From Mesorhizobium sp. B2-8-5 (lineage in GTDB: Bacteria; Pseudomonadota; Alphaproteobacteria; Rhizobiales; Rhizobiaceae), in the NCBI RefSeq assembly GCF_006440675.2, contig NZ_CP083951.1, positions 3,691,501-3,755,500 of the forward strand: DNA of 64,000 bases. The letters run 5' to 3'. The position numbers and the translations under genes are program-made. Within the stretch, counting starts at the first letter, position 1; each line of letters begins with the position of its first letter. Positions 36,012-44,472 of the stretch are shown piece by piece. Below the pieces are notes generated by a model. That model was not told the DNA's origin. It saw only the letters and a program-made list of their open reading frames with translations, and did no database searches.

Positions 36012-37519
36012 GGGGTTGCTCCGAGCAATGCATGGGCTCGAGGCGTTGGACCATTCTCGTCGATTAGGCCGATGTCCTCGAGAAATTGCACGGCGGGGCC
36101 AAGCCGAGGCGTGGTCGGCACTGGTGCGTATCCGCTGCGCCGGACCAGGCGGCCGTCCCCCACCTCGAACAGGAAGGTGTAGTCGCGTTGTTGGCGGAGT
36201 TTTTGCATTGCGACCCAGCTGTGCCGTCGGACGACACGCTCTACAACATAAGATGCGATCAATTCTCCTACTGGCTCATGTTCGCGCCGTGCGATCCAAG
36301 CGAGTTCGGTCAGAATCGAACGTCCGTTGCCATGTCCAGCCAACTCGCGTCGAGCCGCCCCATAGAGATCGGAGCGCGCCGTGATCCGCCGATCGAGAGC
36401 AGCCATGAGCCCGATGGCATCCCAGACCTTCTGTTCCGCGGTGCCGCGGCGGCTGGTGAGTTGCGACCATGCTCCCAGGTAGTCGTAATCGTAGGGATCG
36501 ACGTCGATCCTGAATTGCGACCATGACACGTCGGCGTCACGCTCCACTGACGCGGCGAGCCGCTCCCGCACCAGGGCCTCTATCTCCGCCAGCGTGCGCC
36601 CGGCATCGGCCTCACCCATGAGGTCGGTCGCCCACTCCAGGAGCGAGGCAGCCGCGATCTGCAACAGATCTTGGCAATGGTACGCCTCCCAGCGAGCCTG
36701 TTGCCGACTGAGAGCTTCGTCGTCGGCCGACGGGGCAGCGAACAGATGCCACCGGATCGCGGCGGCGTCGGGGCGAGCGCGCAATGCCCGCGCCGTCATG
36801 AGGATAAGTCTCAGTGAAGCGGCCCGGCTCGCGTCGCTTTCCGTGGCCTCTAGCGGCGAGAAGAGCAGCCGCTCATAGATATCGCGCTCCGAGGAGTGTT
36901 CCGGAATTTCGGAAGGTCTGATGGGATTAAGGCGATCCAACTGCGCGGGTGTTACGCGAGCCGATTTGATTGTTTCAAGGAGCAGCCTCTCGACCTTTGG
37001 GCCTATTGAGGCCCGGAAGGCAGTGGCCGCCGCTCTGCCGGCCCCGTTGGTCGCCCGTTGGATGCCGTGGTTGCCCTGGCGAAAAAGCCCGACCTCGACC
37101 ATCTGGGTGTAGTAGGCGCCGCCGAACACACCGAGCGACTGGCGCAGGTAATGCACTGCGTTGGCATCGTTCGACGCCGCCTCTGCAAAGTCGATGACAT
37201 CCTCTTCGAAAGCCAACCTCCGATTCGCCCAATCCACGCCACCCACACCGCCTTCGCCAGTCGCATATGCAGATACGAGCGCGTAAAGGGCCTCGGCTCG
37301 CCGCACCCAGGTGCGCCACGTGGCAAAATCGTTCGACGCATCCGTTCGGGCGTAGGTGTCGCTCACCCAACAATAGTAGCCGTAGTACCTCATCCTCAAC
37401 GTCACGTTGCTGATCCCGGGCAGCAGCGACTGATAGAGGGCGACACCCGCATTCTGCATGCCAAGGGGGTCAAGGCCCCGCTTGTCGGCACGCTCTGTCC
37501 ATTCTGGGTCAGCGACCAC
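36008..37519 (-). CDS. Unknown-family partner of the PLD-like protein
   Basis: About 503 residues from a GTG at 37519, which has GGATGGGGGG before it; the frame extends to a TTG at 37585. The N-terminus contains GLDPLGMQNAGVALYQSLLP and GISNVTLRMRYYGYYCWVSD, rich in aromatic residues. The rest is mostly alpha-helical, with no membrane segment, nucleotide-binding loop or metal motif. I do not recognise the family. The coupling to the PLD-like gene and the position back to back with the dpd cluster suggest a sensor or scaffold for that nuclease. This is inference from context only. Confidence 0.6.
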   Translation of the reverse strand: MVADPEWTERADKRGLDPLGMQNAGVALYQSLLPGISNVTLRMRYYGYYCWVSDTYARTDASNDFATWRTWVRRAEALYALVSAYATGEGGVGGVDWANRRLAFEEDVIDFAEAASNDANAVHYLRQSLGVFGGAYYTQMVEVGLFRQGNHGIQRATNGAGRAAATAFRASIGPKVERLLLETIKSARVTPAQLDRLNPIRPSEIPEHSSERDIYERLLFSPLEATESDASRAASLRLILMTARALRARPDAAAIRWHLFAAPSADDEALSRQQARWEAYHCQDLLQIAAASLLEWATDLMGEADAGRTLAEIEALVRERLAASVERDADVSWSQFRIDVDPYDYDYLGAWSQLTSRRGTAEQKVWDAIGLMAALDRRITARSDLYGAARRELAGHGNGRSILTELAWIARREHEPVGELIASYVVERVVRRHSWVAMQKLRQQRDYTFLFEVGDGRLVRRSGYAPVPTTPRLGPAVQFLEDIGLIDENGPTPRAHALLGATP

Positions 37520-37845
37520 TTTAACCCCCCATCCTATATTTCCCCAGTATTCATATACCGGCTCAATAATGGAGGCCAAGACCAATTGTTACGGAAACTT
37601 TAGGAACCCAATCACGTCTCCAGGCCTGCCACGGAACGAGGTAAAAAAGCATCTGTCGAGGTCAAAAGCAGGACAGAGAAGTCTTGCTTGCTGGGGGGGC
37701 GTGGCCATGCCAACGCGCCTGTGCTCGCTTTGACTCACCTTTGAATCGTGCGTGAGCGGTTGCCCAGAGTCAGTTTGAGCGGCGGCGGTCTAGTGGGCTT
37801 TTGAAAAACTGCGTGGCTTTTTCACAGGCTCCTCGATGAGCATTT
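37520..37845. other. Divergent intergenic region between PLD pair and dpd operon
   Basis: A gene-free stretch of 326 bp that must hold the promoters of both divergent operons. Close to the plus-strand start, TGAAAAA (37802-37808) and TTTTTCA (37818-37824) form an inverted repeat 22 bp before the ATG at 37846, a possible operator or mRNA hairpin. Nothing else stands out. Confidence 0.5.
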
Positions 37846-38871
37846 ATGATACCATTTTCGCGGGGGAAATTACGATTTAATGTAGCCAAACGGCTTTCGA
37901 GTTCCTATGCATTAATGCCGACCAATGGCTCATGTGGATGGTATTTTGTGGCGCTGGTGATTACGGCTTGTACGAACCGCAAACGCAAACCGGTCACGGG
38001 CAACCTCCGTGTGGCGTCCCTTCCGCAAGCGAATTTGCCCGACCTGGCGAGCCGATGGTGTGATCGTCTTGCGACGGCCAAGCCTAGATTCCCGGCCGCG
38101 CAACTTTATGGGGGGCGAGCTTTCAAGGAGGCGACTGCGGCAGCTGCAGCCATGGACGCGCAGTTGTACGTGGTCTCGGCTGGTCTGGGCTTCATCAGTG
38201 CCTCGACTGAAGTTCCGTCTTATGCGTGTACGGTCTTGCTCGATGCCGACGACAGTATCGCGGCGCGTGTCAAAGGCAGCTTTGTCCGGTCTGTATGGTG
38301 GAAAGAACTGAGCCGGTTCTCGCCATTTTCAGAAGTTTTGCGGCACATAATTTCGCAATCGGACGGTCTGGTGTGCGCAGCGCTTTCTGACGCTTACCTT
38401 GATATGATTAGCAGGGAGTTGGTGGAGTTGTCGGCGACAGATCGGTGCCGGCTTCGAATTTTTACTCACACACCATTAGAGCGAATTGCACCCGCGTTGC
38501 GAGGCTTCGTGATGCCGTACGACGATCGGCTCGATGGACCTGATAGCACGATGCGAGGCACGCGCAGTGACTTTGCCTCGCGGGCCCTTCGGCACTTCGT
38601 TGAGCATGTACACATTGCTTTCGATAACAATGACGCGGCAACTGACTCCCTGAACGTCACTGCCATGCTACGGGATTGGCGATATCCGACAAGGGTTCAG
38701 CGGGACCGCTGTGACGATGACGCGATACGTCGTCTGATCAATGAACATTGGATTATGGCAAACGGTAGCACTGCGCGCCTTCTGCGGCTGTTCCGAGACG
38801 AGCTAAATATCGCCTGCGAACAGGGCAGATTGGCAGGGCTGGTGCGCGAAGTTGGTGCGGAACGTTCATGA
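37846..38871 (+). CDS. DUF6884-like protein, candidate DpdC (preQ0-to-ADG conversion in DNA)
   Basis: 341 residues from ATG 37846; an in-frame GTG at 37948 would give a 307-residue protein starting just before the conserved block ALVITACTNRKRKP and may be the true start. The pattern C-T-x-R-K, then LYGGRAFKEA and YVVSAGLGFISASTEVPSYA, matches the DUF6884 fold by eye. In the Salmonella Dpd system DpdC is required to turn DNA-bound preQ0 into the amide ADG. First position in the biosynthetic operon and coupling (4-bp overlap) to the DpdB gene make this the best DpdC candidate. The assignment is by context and not by a recognised DpdC alignment. Confidence 0.5.
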   Translation: MIPFSRGKLRFNVAKRLSSSYALMPTNGSCGWYFVALVITACTNRKRKPVTGNLRVASLPQANLPDLASRWCDRLATAKPRFPAAQLYGGRAFKEATAAAAAMDAQLYVVSAGLGFISASTEVPSYACTVLLDADDSIAARVKGSFVRSVWWKELSRFSPFSEVLRHIISQSDGLVCAALSDAYLDMISRELVELSATDRCRLRIFTHTPLERIAPALRGFVMPYDDRLDGPDSTMRGTRSDFASRALRHFVEHVHIAFDNNDAATDSLNVTAMLRDWRYPTRVQRDRCDDDAIRRLINEHWIMANGSTARLLRLFRDELNIACEQGRLAGLVREVGAERS

Positions 38872-39986
38872 CTGCAGTGGACCATCTAAAAATTCGGGCC
38901 GTTCGTGCGGAACAAGGTGGGACCGGGGTTTTCGCGTTCTTTCTTCAAGGCTCTGACATCACTCGCATCGCCGATATCAGTCGTATCCGCCGCGAGGAGC
39001 AAGAACTCAAGGGATTCCAGCGCGGCGTGATTCGTGAACATGTGAAGCAGATTACCGCCTTTCTGGACAGCGGTGCGGTGCTCTTTCCGAATGCCATTAT
39101 TCTCGCAATGGCGCCCGAGGTGGAATTTGCGTCGGCGCGCGGGCGAGCACCCGGAAACATTTGTGAGGTGGGTGACGCTGGCACGCTGTCGATACCGATA
39201 TATCCGGAAGGACGACGAGCGGCGTGGATCGTCGATGGTCAGCAACGCTCACTTGCACTTGCGGAGGCGAGGGATCGGTCGATTGCGGTCCCGGTCGTCG
39301 GTTTCGTGTCGGCACACCTGGCAACGCAACGAGAGCAATTCATTCTGGTCAACAAAGCGAAACCGCTTCCCACTCGTTTGATAAATGAGTTGCTTCCGGA
39401 GGTCAGCGTTCTTCTACCGCGTGACCTCGCAGCGCGTCAGTTGCCAAGTGCGCTTTGCGAGGCGCTCAATACAGATCCGAGTTCGCCATTCTACGGGTTG
39501 ATCCGCCGCGAATCTGACGGCAAGGATAAGGTCGGCATTGTCACCGACAATTCGCTCATCGAAACGATGCGCATGAGTCTCAAAACGCCAGCTGGGGCGC
39601 TCGGCCAATTTAAACATAACGGACGCGGCAACGATACAGAGGCAATGTATGAGGCTCTGTTGCTCTACTGGTGTGCGGTTCGGGATACGTTCCCTGACGC
39701 TTGGGGAAGGCCTCCGGTTGAGAGCCGTCTTATGCACAGCGCAGGTATACGTGCAATGGGCGCCTTGATGGACCCTATTATGCTTCGGACCGATGGTGTG
39801 TCCGATCGCGTAGCGGCGGTTCGTGCTACGCTCGAGCGACTCGCCCCGCATTGCGCGTGGACGAGCGGTTCTTGGAAGGGCCTCGGCATGGACTGGAACG
39901 ATATCCAGTCAACGTCTCAGCACATCAGCAAACTCAGTGATCACCTGATGCACCTCGAGCGTGACCTCGCGCGAGGCGTTGCATGA
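38868..39986 (+). CDS. dpdB: DGQHR-domain protein DpdB, copy 1
   Basis: A 372-residue protein of the DndB/DpdB-like DGQHR family; the signature here is IVDGQQRSLAL near residue 123. ParB-like features follow (REQFILVNKAKPLPTRLINE). In the Dpd system, DpdB works with DpdA to exchange guanine for preQ0 in DNA, and family relatives show ATPase activity. It overlaps the DUF6884-like gene and dpdA by 4 bp each. A second paralogue follows dpdA, sharing the DGQQR block, the FILVN/FVLIN block, SAGIRAMG/GAGIQAMG and a C-terminal W-rich stretch. Confidence 0.8.
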   Translation: MTAVDHLKIRAVRAEQGGTGVFAFFLQGSDITRIADISRIRREEQELKGFQRGVIREHVKQITAFLDSGAVLFPNAIILAMAPEVEFASARGRAPGNICEVGDAGTLSIPIYPEGRRAAWIVDGQQRSLALAEARDRSIAVPVVGFVSAHLATQREQFILVNKAKPLPTRLINELLPEVSVLLPRDLAARQLPSALCEALNTDPSSPFYGLIRRESDGKDKVGIVTDNSLIETMRMSLKTPAGALGQFKHNGRGNDTEAMYEALLLYWCAVRDTFPDAWGRPPVESRLMHSAGIRAMGALMDPIMLRTDGVSDRVAAVRATLERLAPHCAWTSGSWKGLGMDWNDIQSTSQHISKLSDHLMHLERDLARGVA

Positions 39987-41314
39987 AGTTTATTTTTGCT
40001 GACAGCCTGGACTATGTAGACCCTGCGTTCGACTTCATAGCGGATCGCAGTCCGGCAGAGCGACAGCCCTATTGGGACGACGCTTATCCGCACGAGATCT
40101 TGGGTTATGCGCCTTATGATGGAGTGCTGGTTTCGCGCGGTATTGTTGGAGACCATCGTGTGAAGGGCAAATACACGGCGAGCCAGGCGCGGCGCTTTGG
40201 CTTGGTTGGTGTCCGCAAATTTCTCCGCCTCGACAGGCCAGAGTTCACACACCTCGACATATTCGGCGACTGTGGCGCCTTCACTTACGTCAACGAAGAC
40301 CGTCCGCCGTATACGCCGGCAGAAATGGCCGAGTTTTATGACGAGTGCGGCTTCACTCACGGCTGTTCCGTTGACCATGTCATATTCGACTTCTACCCCG
40401 CTGTCGTCGGGATGGAAGGCGGGTCCGTTGATGCTAAGCAACGGTTCGACATAACGCTTGAGAACGCCGATCAATTTCTTCGTGAAGTTGAACAGATAGG
40501 TGCGAGTTTCACGCCACTGGGGGTCGTTCAAGGATGGTCACCAGGCAGTATGGCGGAAGCCGCGCGACGGCTCGTCACGATGGGATATGAGTATCTTGCA
40601 ATCGGCGGCATGGTTCCGCTCAAGTCACCAGAGATCAAGATTTGCCTAGAGGCTATTCGCGCCGCCGTGCCAGCCTCAACCAAGCTTCATATTCTGGGTT
40701 TCGCTAAGGCTGACGATATCGACAGCTTCCATGGTTACGACATCGCCAGCTTTGATACGACATCGCCGCTGATACGAGCGTTCAAGGACGCTAAGAAAAA
40801 CTATTATCTACCGGGCGACGGTCTCGCGTTGCGGTACTTCACGTCGATCCGAGTGCCGCAGGCGATCGAAAATCCTAGGCTTCAGCGAAGCGTGAAAAGG
40901 GGAACGTTCCGCGCCGAGGATTTGGTCCGAATGGAAGTGGCGGCGCTTGGATCGCTCCGAGCCTTCGATCGGGGCGAAGCCGATCTTGATGAGGCGCTAC
41001 ATAGTGTTCTTGTTTACAGCGCCCCGCTGTTTGAAGAAAAGCCTTTCGAAGACTGCCAAAACAGTCCAGCACTTTTGCAACTTGCGAAGCGCTATCGGGA
41101 AACCTTGTCGGAACGGCCATGGCGGCAATGTCCTTGCGCGATATGCGCGGCCACATCGGTCGAGGTAATCATATTCCGCGGCAGCAATCGCAACAAACGC
41201 CGCGGGATTCACAATCTCGCTGTCTACAAGAATCATATTGAACGATTGGATTTGAAGCGTGCTGTCAAACGAACCGATGAAATATCTCGCCGTCTGTGCG
41301 CAGCAGAGTGCTGA
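39983..41314 (+). CDS. dpdA: DNA-guanine transglycosylase DpdA (TGT-like)
   Basis: A 443-residue relative of tRNA-guanine transglycosylase that exchanges guanine for preQ0 in DNA. The TGT active-site parts are visible: Asp96 in FGDCGAF, Asp131 in SVDHVIFD, GGMVPLKS near 208-215, and the nucleophile-position Asp257 in IASFDTTSP. Near the C-terminus a zinc site CPCAIC is followed after 21 residues by HN, where classical TGT has a spacing of about 25. There is no PUA domain or other RNA-binding extension. The ATG overlaps the upstream dpdB stop by 4 bp. Its partner in the system is DpdB. Confidence 0.88.
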   Translation: MKFIFADSLDYVDPAFDFIADRSPAERQPYWDDAYPHEILGYAPYDGVLVSRGIVGDHRVKGKYTASQARRFGLVGVRKFLRLDRPEFTHLDIFGDCGAFTYVNEDRPPYTPAEMAEFYDECGFTHGCSVDHVIFDFYPAVVGMEGGSVDAKQRFDITLENADQFLREVEQIGASFTPLGVVQGWSPGSMAEAARRLVTMGYEYLAIGGMVPLKSPEIKICLEAIRAAVPASTKLHILGFAKADDIDSFHGYDIASFDTTSPLIRAFKDAKKNYYLPGDGLALRYFTSIRVPQAIENPRLQRSVKRGTFRAEDLVRMEVAALGSLRAFDRGEADLDEALHSVLVYSAPLFEEKPFEDCQNSPALLQLAKRYRETLSERPWRQCPCAICAATSVEVIIFRGSNRNKRRGIHNLAVYKNHIERLDLKRAVKRTDEISRRLCAAEC

Positions 41315-42359
41315 GCATCAGGTGCTCACCTTTGCAGCTAGGGCGACTGACGTTTTACGCTTTGCGTCGATCGAGCGCATTGGCCGCAACGAGCAGGGTG
41401 AACTCAGTGGGTTTCAGCGGCCACAGGTTGCAGCCCACATTCGAGAAATTCGCGACTATCTCGAAAAGCCAAATGCTGTGCTCCCCAACCCGATTGTGGT
41501 CGCGTTCACTGATCGCGTCGAAATTGATGATCTTGGCAACGGGGCCGCTCAACTCACAATCGATGTGAGTGTGGGTGCACCAGGGCTGGTCGTAGATGGC
41601 CAGCAACGACTGTCAGCACTTGCCCAAGTTGACCGCGACTTCCAGGTCTTTGTTTCTGCACTCATCTGTCGTGATGATGCAGAACTACGGCGCCAGTTCG
41701 TCCTCATCAACAACACGCGACCGCTACCTAAGTCCCTTATCTACGAATTGCTGCCGACAGTGGACGACTTGCCGCCGCGCCTTAGCCGGCGGTCTATGGC
41801 AGCGAACCTGACTGCGCGCCTCAACTTCGAGAATACCGCACTGAAAGGCTACATCAAACAGCACACATCCCCGGGCGGGATCATCGCCGACACGGTTATT
41901 CAGAAAATAATCATGGAATCCCTCGCAAACGGCGTGATGCGCGAACTGATTAAATCGCATGACGGTGAAACGAGTTGTGTCCGACTTGTCTCGAATTTCT
42001 TCGACGGAGTGAAGCGAGCGTTTCCCGAAGCCTGGCATGGCCATAACCCCAGTTCGTCGCGCCTGTTACATGGCGCTGGCATTCAGGCGATGGGCGATGT
42101 CATGGAAGTGTTGGCGCAGCGCGGGAGCGCTCGCACCGTCAGCGACTTTCAAGATGGCCTCCAATGTCTCAGGGGCAAAACCGCTTGGACCGAAGGTAAA
42201 TGGGAGTTGGGCGGGGAGGTTCGAGGCTGGAACGCTCTCCAAAACGTCAATCGCGATATCTCACTCCTGAAACATTATCTCGTCGGCGTCGTGAAGGCGG
42301 ATCAGCGCCAGAGGCGCAAGGCGGCGCCGACCCCACTCCTCGATAGGGCGGCAGGCTAA
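41277..42359 (+). CDS. dpdB: DGQHR-domain protein DpdB, copy 2
   Basis: About 360 residues from ATG 41277 (a GTG at 41259 is possible); it overlaps the end of dpdA by 38 bp. The signature is VVDGQQRLSAL, followed by RRQFVLINNTRPLPKSLIYE. Similarity to copy 1 runs over the whole length but is clearly incomplete, so the duplication is old. Most described dpd clusters have one dpdB, which makes a heteromeric complex with copy 1, or separate roles in modification and sensing, worth considering. The stop TAA at 42357-42359 is 2 bp from the queE start. Confidence 0.75.
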   Translation: MKYLAVCAQQSAEHQVLTFAARATDVLRFASIERIGRNEQGELSGFQRPQVAAHIREIRDYLEKPNAVLPNPIVVAFTDRVEIDDLGNGAAQLTIDVSVGAPGLVVDGQQRLSALAQVDRDFQVFVSALICRDDAELRRQFVLINNTRPLPKSLIYELLPTVDDLPPRLSRRSMAANLTARLNFENTALKGYIKQHTSPGGIIADTVIQKIIMESLANGVMRELIKSHDGETSCVRLVSNFFDGVKRAFPEAWHGHNPSSSRLLHGAGIQAMGDVMEVLAQRGSARTVSDFQDGLQCLRGKTAWTEGKWELGGEVRGWNALQNVNRDISLLKHYLVGVVKADQRQRRKAAPTPLLDRAAG

Positions 42360-42361
42360 CG

Positions 42362-42997
42362 ATGAGCTACGCAGTTAAGGAAATTTTCTACACTCTCCAA
42401 GGCGAAGGCCGTCAGGCCGGCCGCGCGGCCGTTTTTTGCCGTTTCACCGGATGCAACCTTTGGTCCGGAAGGGAGGCCGACCGCCCGAAAGCCATATGTC
42501 AGTTTTGTGATACCGACTTCGTGGGCACGGATGGCGACGGCGGCGGTCGTTTTGCAACATCCCATGACTTGGCAAGCGCTATCGAGGCGAAATGGTCAAA
42601 CTCATTGTCGCAGCGAAGGTTCGTCGTTTTAACAGGCGGCGAACCACTCCTTCAAGTCGACCCATCTCTCATCGGCGCGTTGCACCATAAGGGATTCGAG
42701 ATCGCGGTCGAAACCAATGGCACGCTCATGCCACCCTCAGGGATCGACTGGGTCTGCGTCAGCCCAAAGGCAGGCACTGAAATCGCGATTAAGAGCGGAA
42801 ATGAACTCAAGTTGGTATTTCCGCAGATGGGTGCAGAGCCCGAACGCTTCGAAGCTCTGGCCTTCGACCATTTCCTCCTCCAGCCAATGGATGGGCCTGA
42901 TCGCATCTCGAATACGCACGACGCGGTCGCCTATTGCCTTGCCAACCCGCGCTGGCAACTCAGCCTTCAAACTCACAAACAACTTGGAATCAGATGA
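42362..42997 (+). CDS. queE: 7-carboxy-7-deazaguanine synthase QueE
   Basis: A 211-residue radical SAM enzyme that converts 6-carboxytetrahydropterin to 7-carboxy-7-deazaguanine in preQ0 synthesis. The N-terminus VKEIFYTLQGEG is the QueE signature. The iron-sulfur cluster cysteines are in FCRFTGCNLW and ICQFCDTDF, with the extended spacing of QueE. LTGGEPLLQ is the SAM-binding block and VSPKAGTEIAIKSGNELKLV the substrate region. Coupled to queD by an ATGA overlap. Confidence 0.95.
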   Translation: MSYAVKEIFYTLQGEGRQAGRAAVFCRFTGCNLWSGREADRPKAICQFCDTDFVGTDGDGGGRFATSHDLASAIEAKWSNSLSQRRFVVLTGGEPLLQVDPSLIGALHHKGFEIAVETNGTLMPPSGIDWVCVSPKAGTEIAIKSGNELKLVFPQMGAEPERFEALAFDHFLLQPMDGPDRISNTHDAVAYCLANPRWQLSLQTHKQLGIR

Positions 42998-43347
42998 AGA
43001 TAACTCAGGCATTCACATTCGAGGCTGCCCACAGGTTGCCACATGTGCCGTTGACACACCGCTGCCACCGCATGCATGGCCATTCCTATAGAATTGAGCT
43101 CCGCCTCGAGGGACCCGTTGACGATCACACCGGTTTTGTCGTCGACTTCTTCGACGTGGAGGCCGCCTTCAATCCATTGCTCCTTCAACTCGACCATTAT
43201 TGTCTCAACGATGTCGAAGGCTTGGAAAACCCCACTGCAGAAAACATTGCAATTTGGATATGGAATCGCATCAAGCCTGCGGTGCCGCAGACGTCTGCTG
43301 TTGTCGTCTACGAGACGCCTGACTGCTGGGCTGAATACGAAGGGTGA
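42994..43347 (+). CDS. queD: 6-carboxytetrahydropterin synthase QueD
   Basis: A 117-residue enzyme of the 6-pyruvoyltetrahydropterin synthase family. The zinc histidines are in FEAAHRLPH and HRMHGHSYRIEL, the catalytic region includes the RCHRMHGH Cys, and the Glu is in VVYETPDC. It makes the QueE substrate from dihydroneopterin triphosphate. The frame extends upstream into queE, but the ATG at 42994 overlaps the queE stop by 4 bp and gives the family N-terminus. Confidence 0.95.
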   Translation: MKITQAFTFEAAHRLPHVPLTHRCHRMHGHSYRIELRLEGPVDDHTGFVVDFFDVEAAFNPLLLQLDHYCLNDVEGLENPTAENIAIWIWNRIKPAVPQTSAVVVYETPDCWAEYEG

Positions 43348-43356
43348 GATGGCATC

Positions 43357-44064
43357 ATGGAAGAGTCAAAGGCAATCGTCCTGTTCTCCGGCGGCCAGGA
43401 TTCAACTACGTGTCTTGCTTGGGCATTAGAACGCTTTGAATATGTCGAAACGATCGGGTTCGACTATGGTCAACGTCATCGCATCGAACTCGATATTCGT
43501 CCTGAGGTATTGACAGCAATTCGCCAAAGTTTTCCGTCTTGGGACAAGAAACTGGGCGAGGATCGTGTGATTGACGTCACTGTTCTTGGGCAAATCAGCG
43601 ACACGGCGCTCACACGCGATGTCGAAATTGCGATGCTTCAAAATGGCCTTCCCAACACGTTTGTCCCGGGGCGCAATCTGCTTTTCATGATTTTTGCGGC
43701 AGCGGTCGCTTACCGCCGCGGGGCACGCCATATAGTAACGGGTGTTTGCGAGACAGACTACTCTGGCTACCCCGATTGTCGCGACGACACCATGAAGGCG
43801 ATGCAACTCGCGCTCAATCTTGGCATGGACCACCGCTTCGTCGTTCACACGCCGCTAATGTGGATCGACAAAGCCGAAACCTGGCGGATGGCAGATGTTC
43901 TTGGGGGCAAAGTTTTGGTCAACCTCATACTTGATAAAACACATACCTGTTATAATGGTAACCGAACAGAGCAGCACGTCTGGGGCTGGGGCTGTGGAAA
44001 CTGTCCTTCTTGTGAGCTTCGCGCCAACGGTTATCGCCAATTCAGCTGTGAGCTTGCGGCCTAG
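43357..44064 (+). CDS. queC: 7-cyano-7-deazaguanine (preQ0) synthase QueC
   Basis: A 235-residue ATP-dependent enzyme that makes preQ0 from 7-carboxy-7-deazaguanine and ammonia. The PP-loop SGGQDSTTC at about residues 11-19 and [11 protein letters not shown] are clear, as is VPGRNLLFM. The zinc cysteines lie near the end in TCYNG and [12 protein letters not shown]. Nine bp after queD, the last gene of the biosynthetic operon. Together with queE and queD it supplies preQ0 for DpdA; folE and queF are not present in the cluster. Confidence 0.95.
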   Translation: MEESKAIVLFSGGQDSTTCLAWALERFEYVETIGFDYGQRHRIELDIRPEVLTAIRQSFPSWDKKLGEDRVIDVTVLGQISDTALTRDVEIAMLQNGLPNTFVPGRNLLFMIFAAAVAYRRGARHIVTGVCETDYSGYPDCRDDTMKAMQLALNLGMDHRFVVHTPLMWIDKAETWRMADVLGGKVLVNLILDKTHTCYNGNRTEQHVWGWGCGNCPSCELRANGYRQFSCELAA

Positions 44065-44472
44065 CGCGGTTCTACGCGAGAAATTCTGCTTGCTCTGGCC
44101 GAAGGCTGGGGCAGTCGGTCCGGCAGCCTGACGCGTCCAATCTGAGCACCCGGTGGGCCCGATCGTGCCGGCGCTTCCGCCAGAGGGCGCGCCATCGCGG
44201 GCCCAGTAACTGCCCCAGAGAGCTGGTATAGGCGGAAAGGCCAACGCGTCGCGTGGCTCGACAGTCCGCCCTAAACGAGCATCACCTAGCTAGGACTTGT
44301 GGAGGCAAATAACGCTGGTTCGATCCGAGCGAGCCATTTCTAACGAATGGTTTGAACACGGTTGTGACCCATGCTCATCCTGTGAATTGCGCGGGGCGTT
44401 TTTCAAATTGAATATGAATATAGCTAGTTGAGACGATAATATCTCATCCATCAATAGCGTGGGGGGGATTCG
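44065..44472. other. Gene-free gap between the two dpd operons
   Basis: 408 bp without a supported gene. The first 300 bp look like decayed or shuffled G+C-rich sequence. The last 80 bp are A/T-rich (for example AATATGAATATAGC and GATAATATC) and likely hold the promoter of dpdE; GAGA and TCTC flank the ATA-rich core at about 44432-44447. No clear -35/-10 pair with correct spacing was found. Confidence 0.45.
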
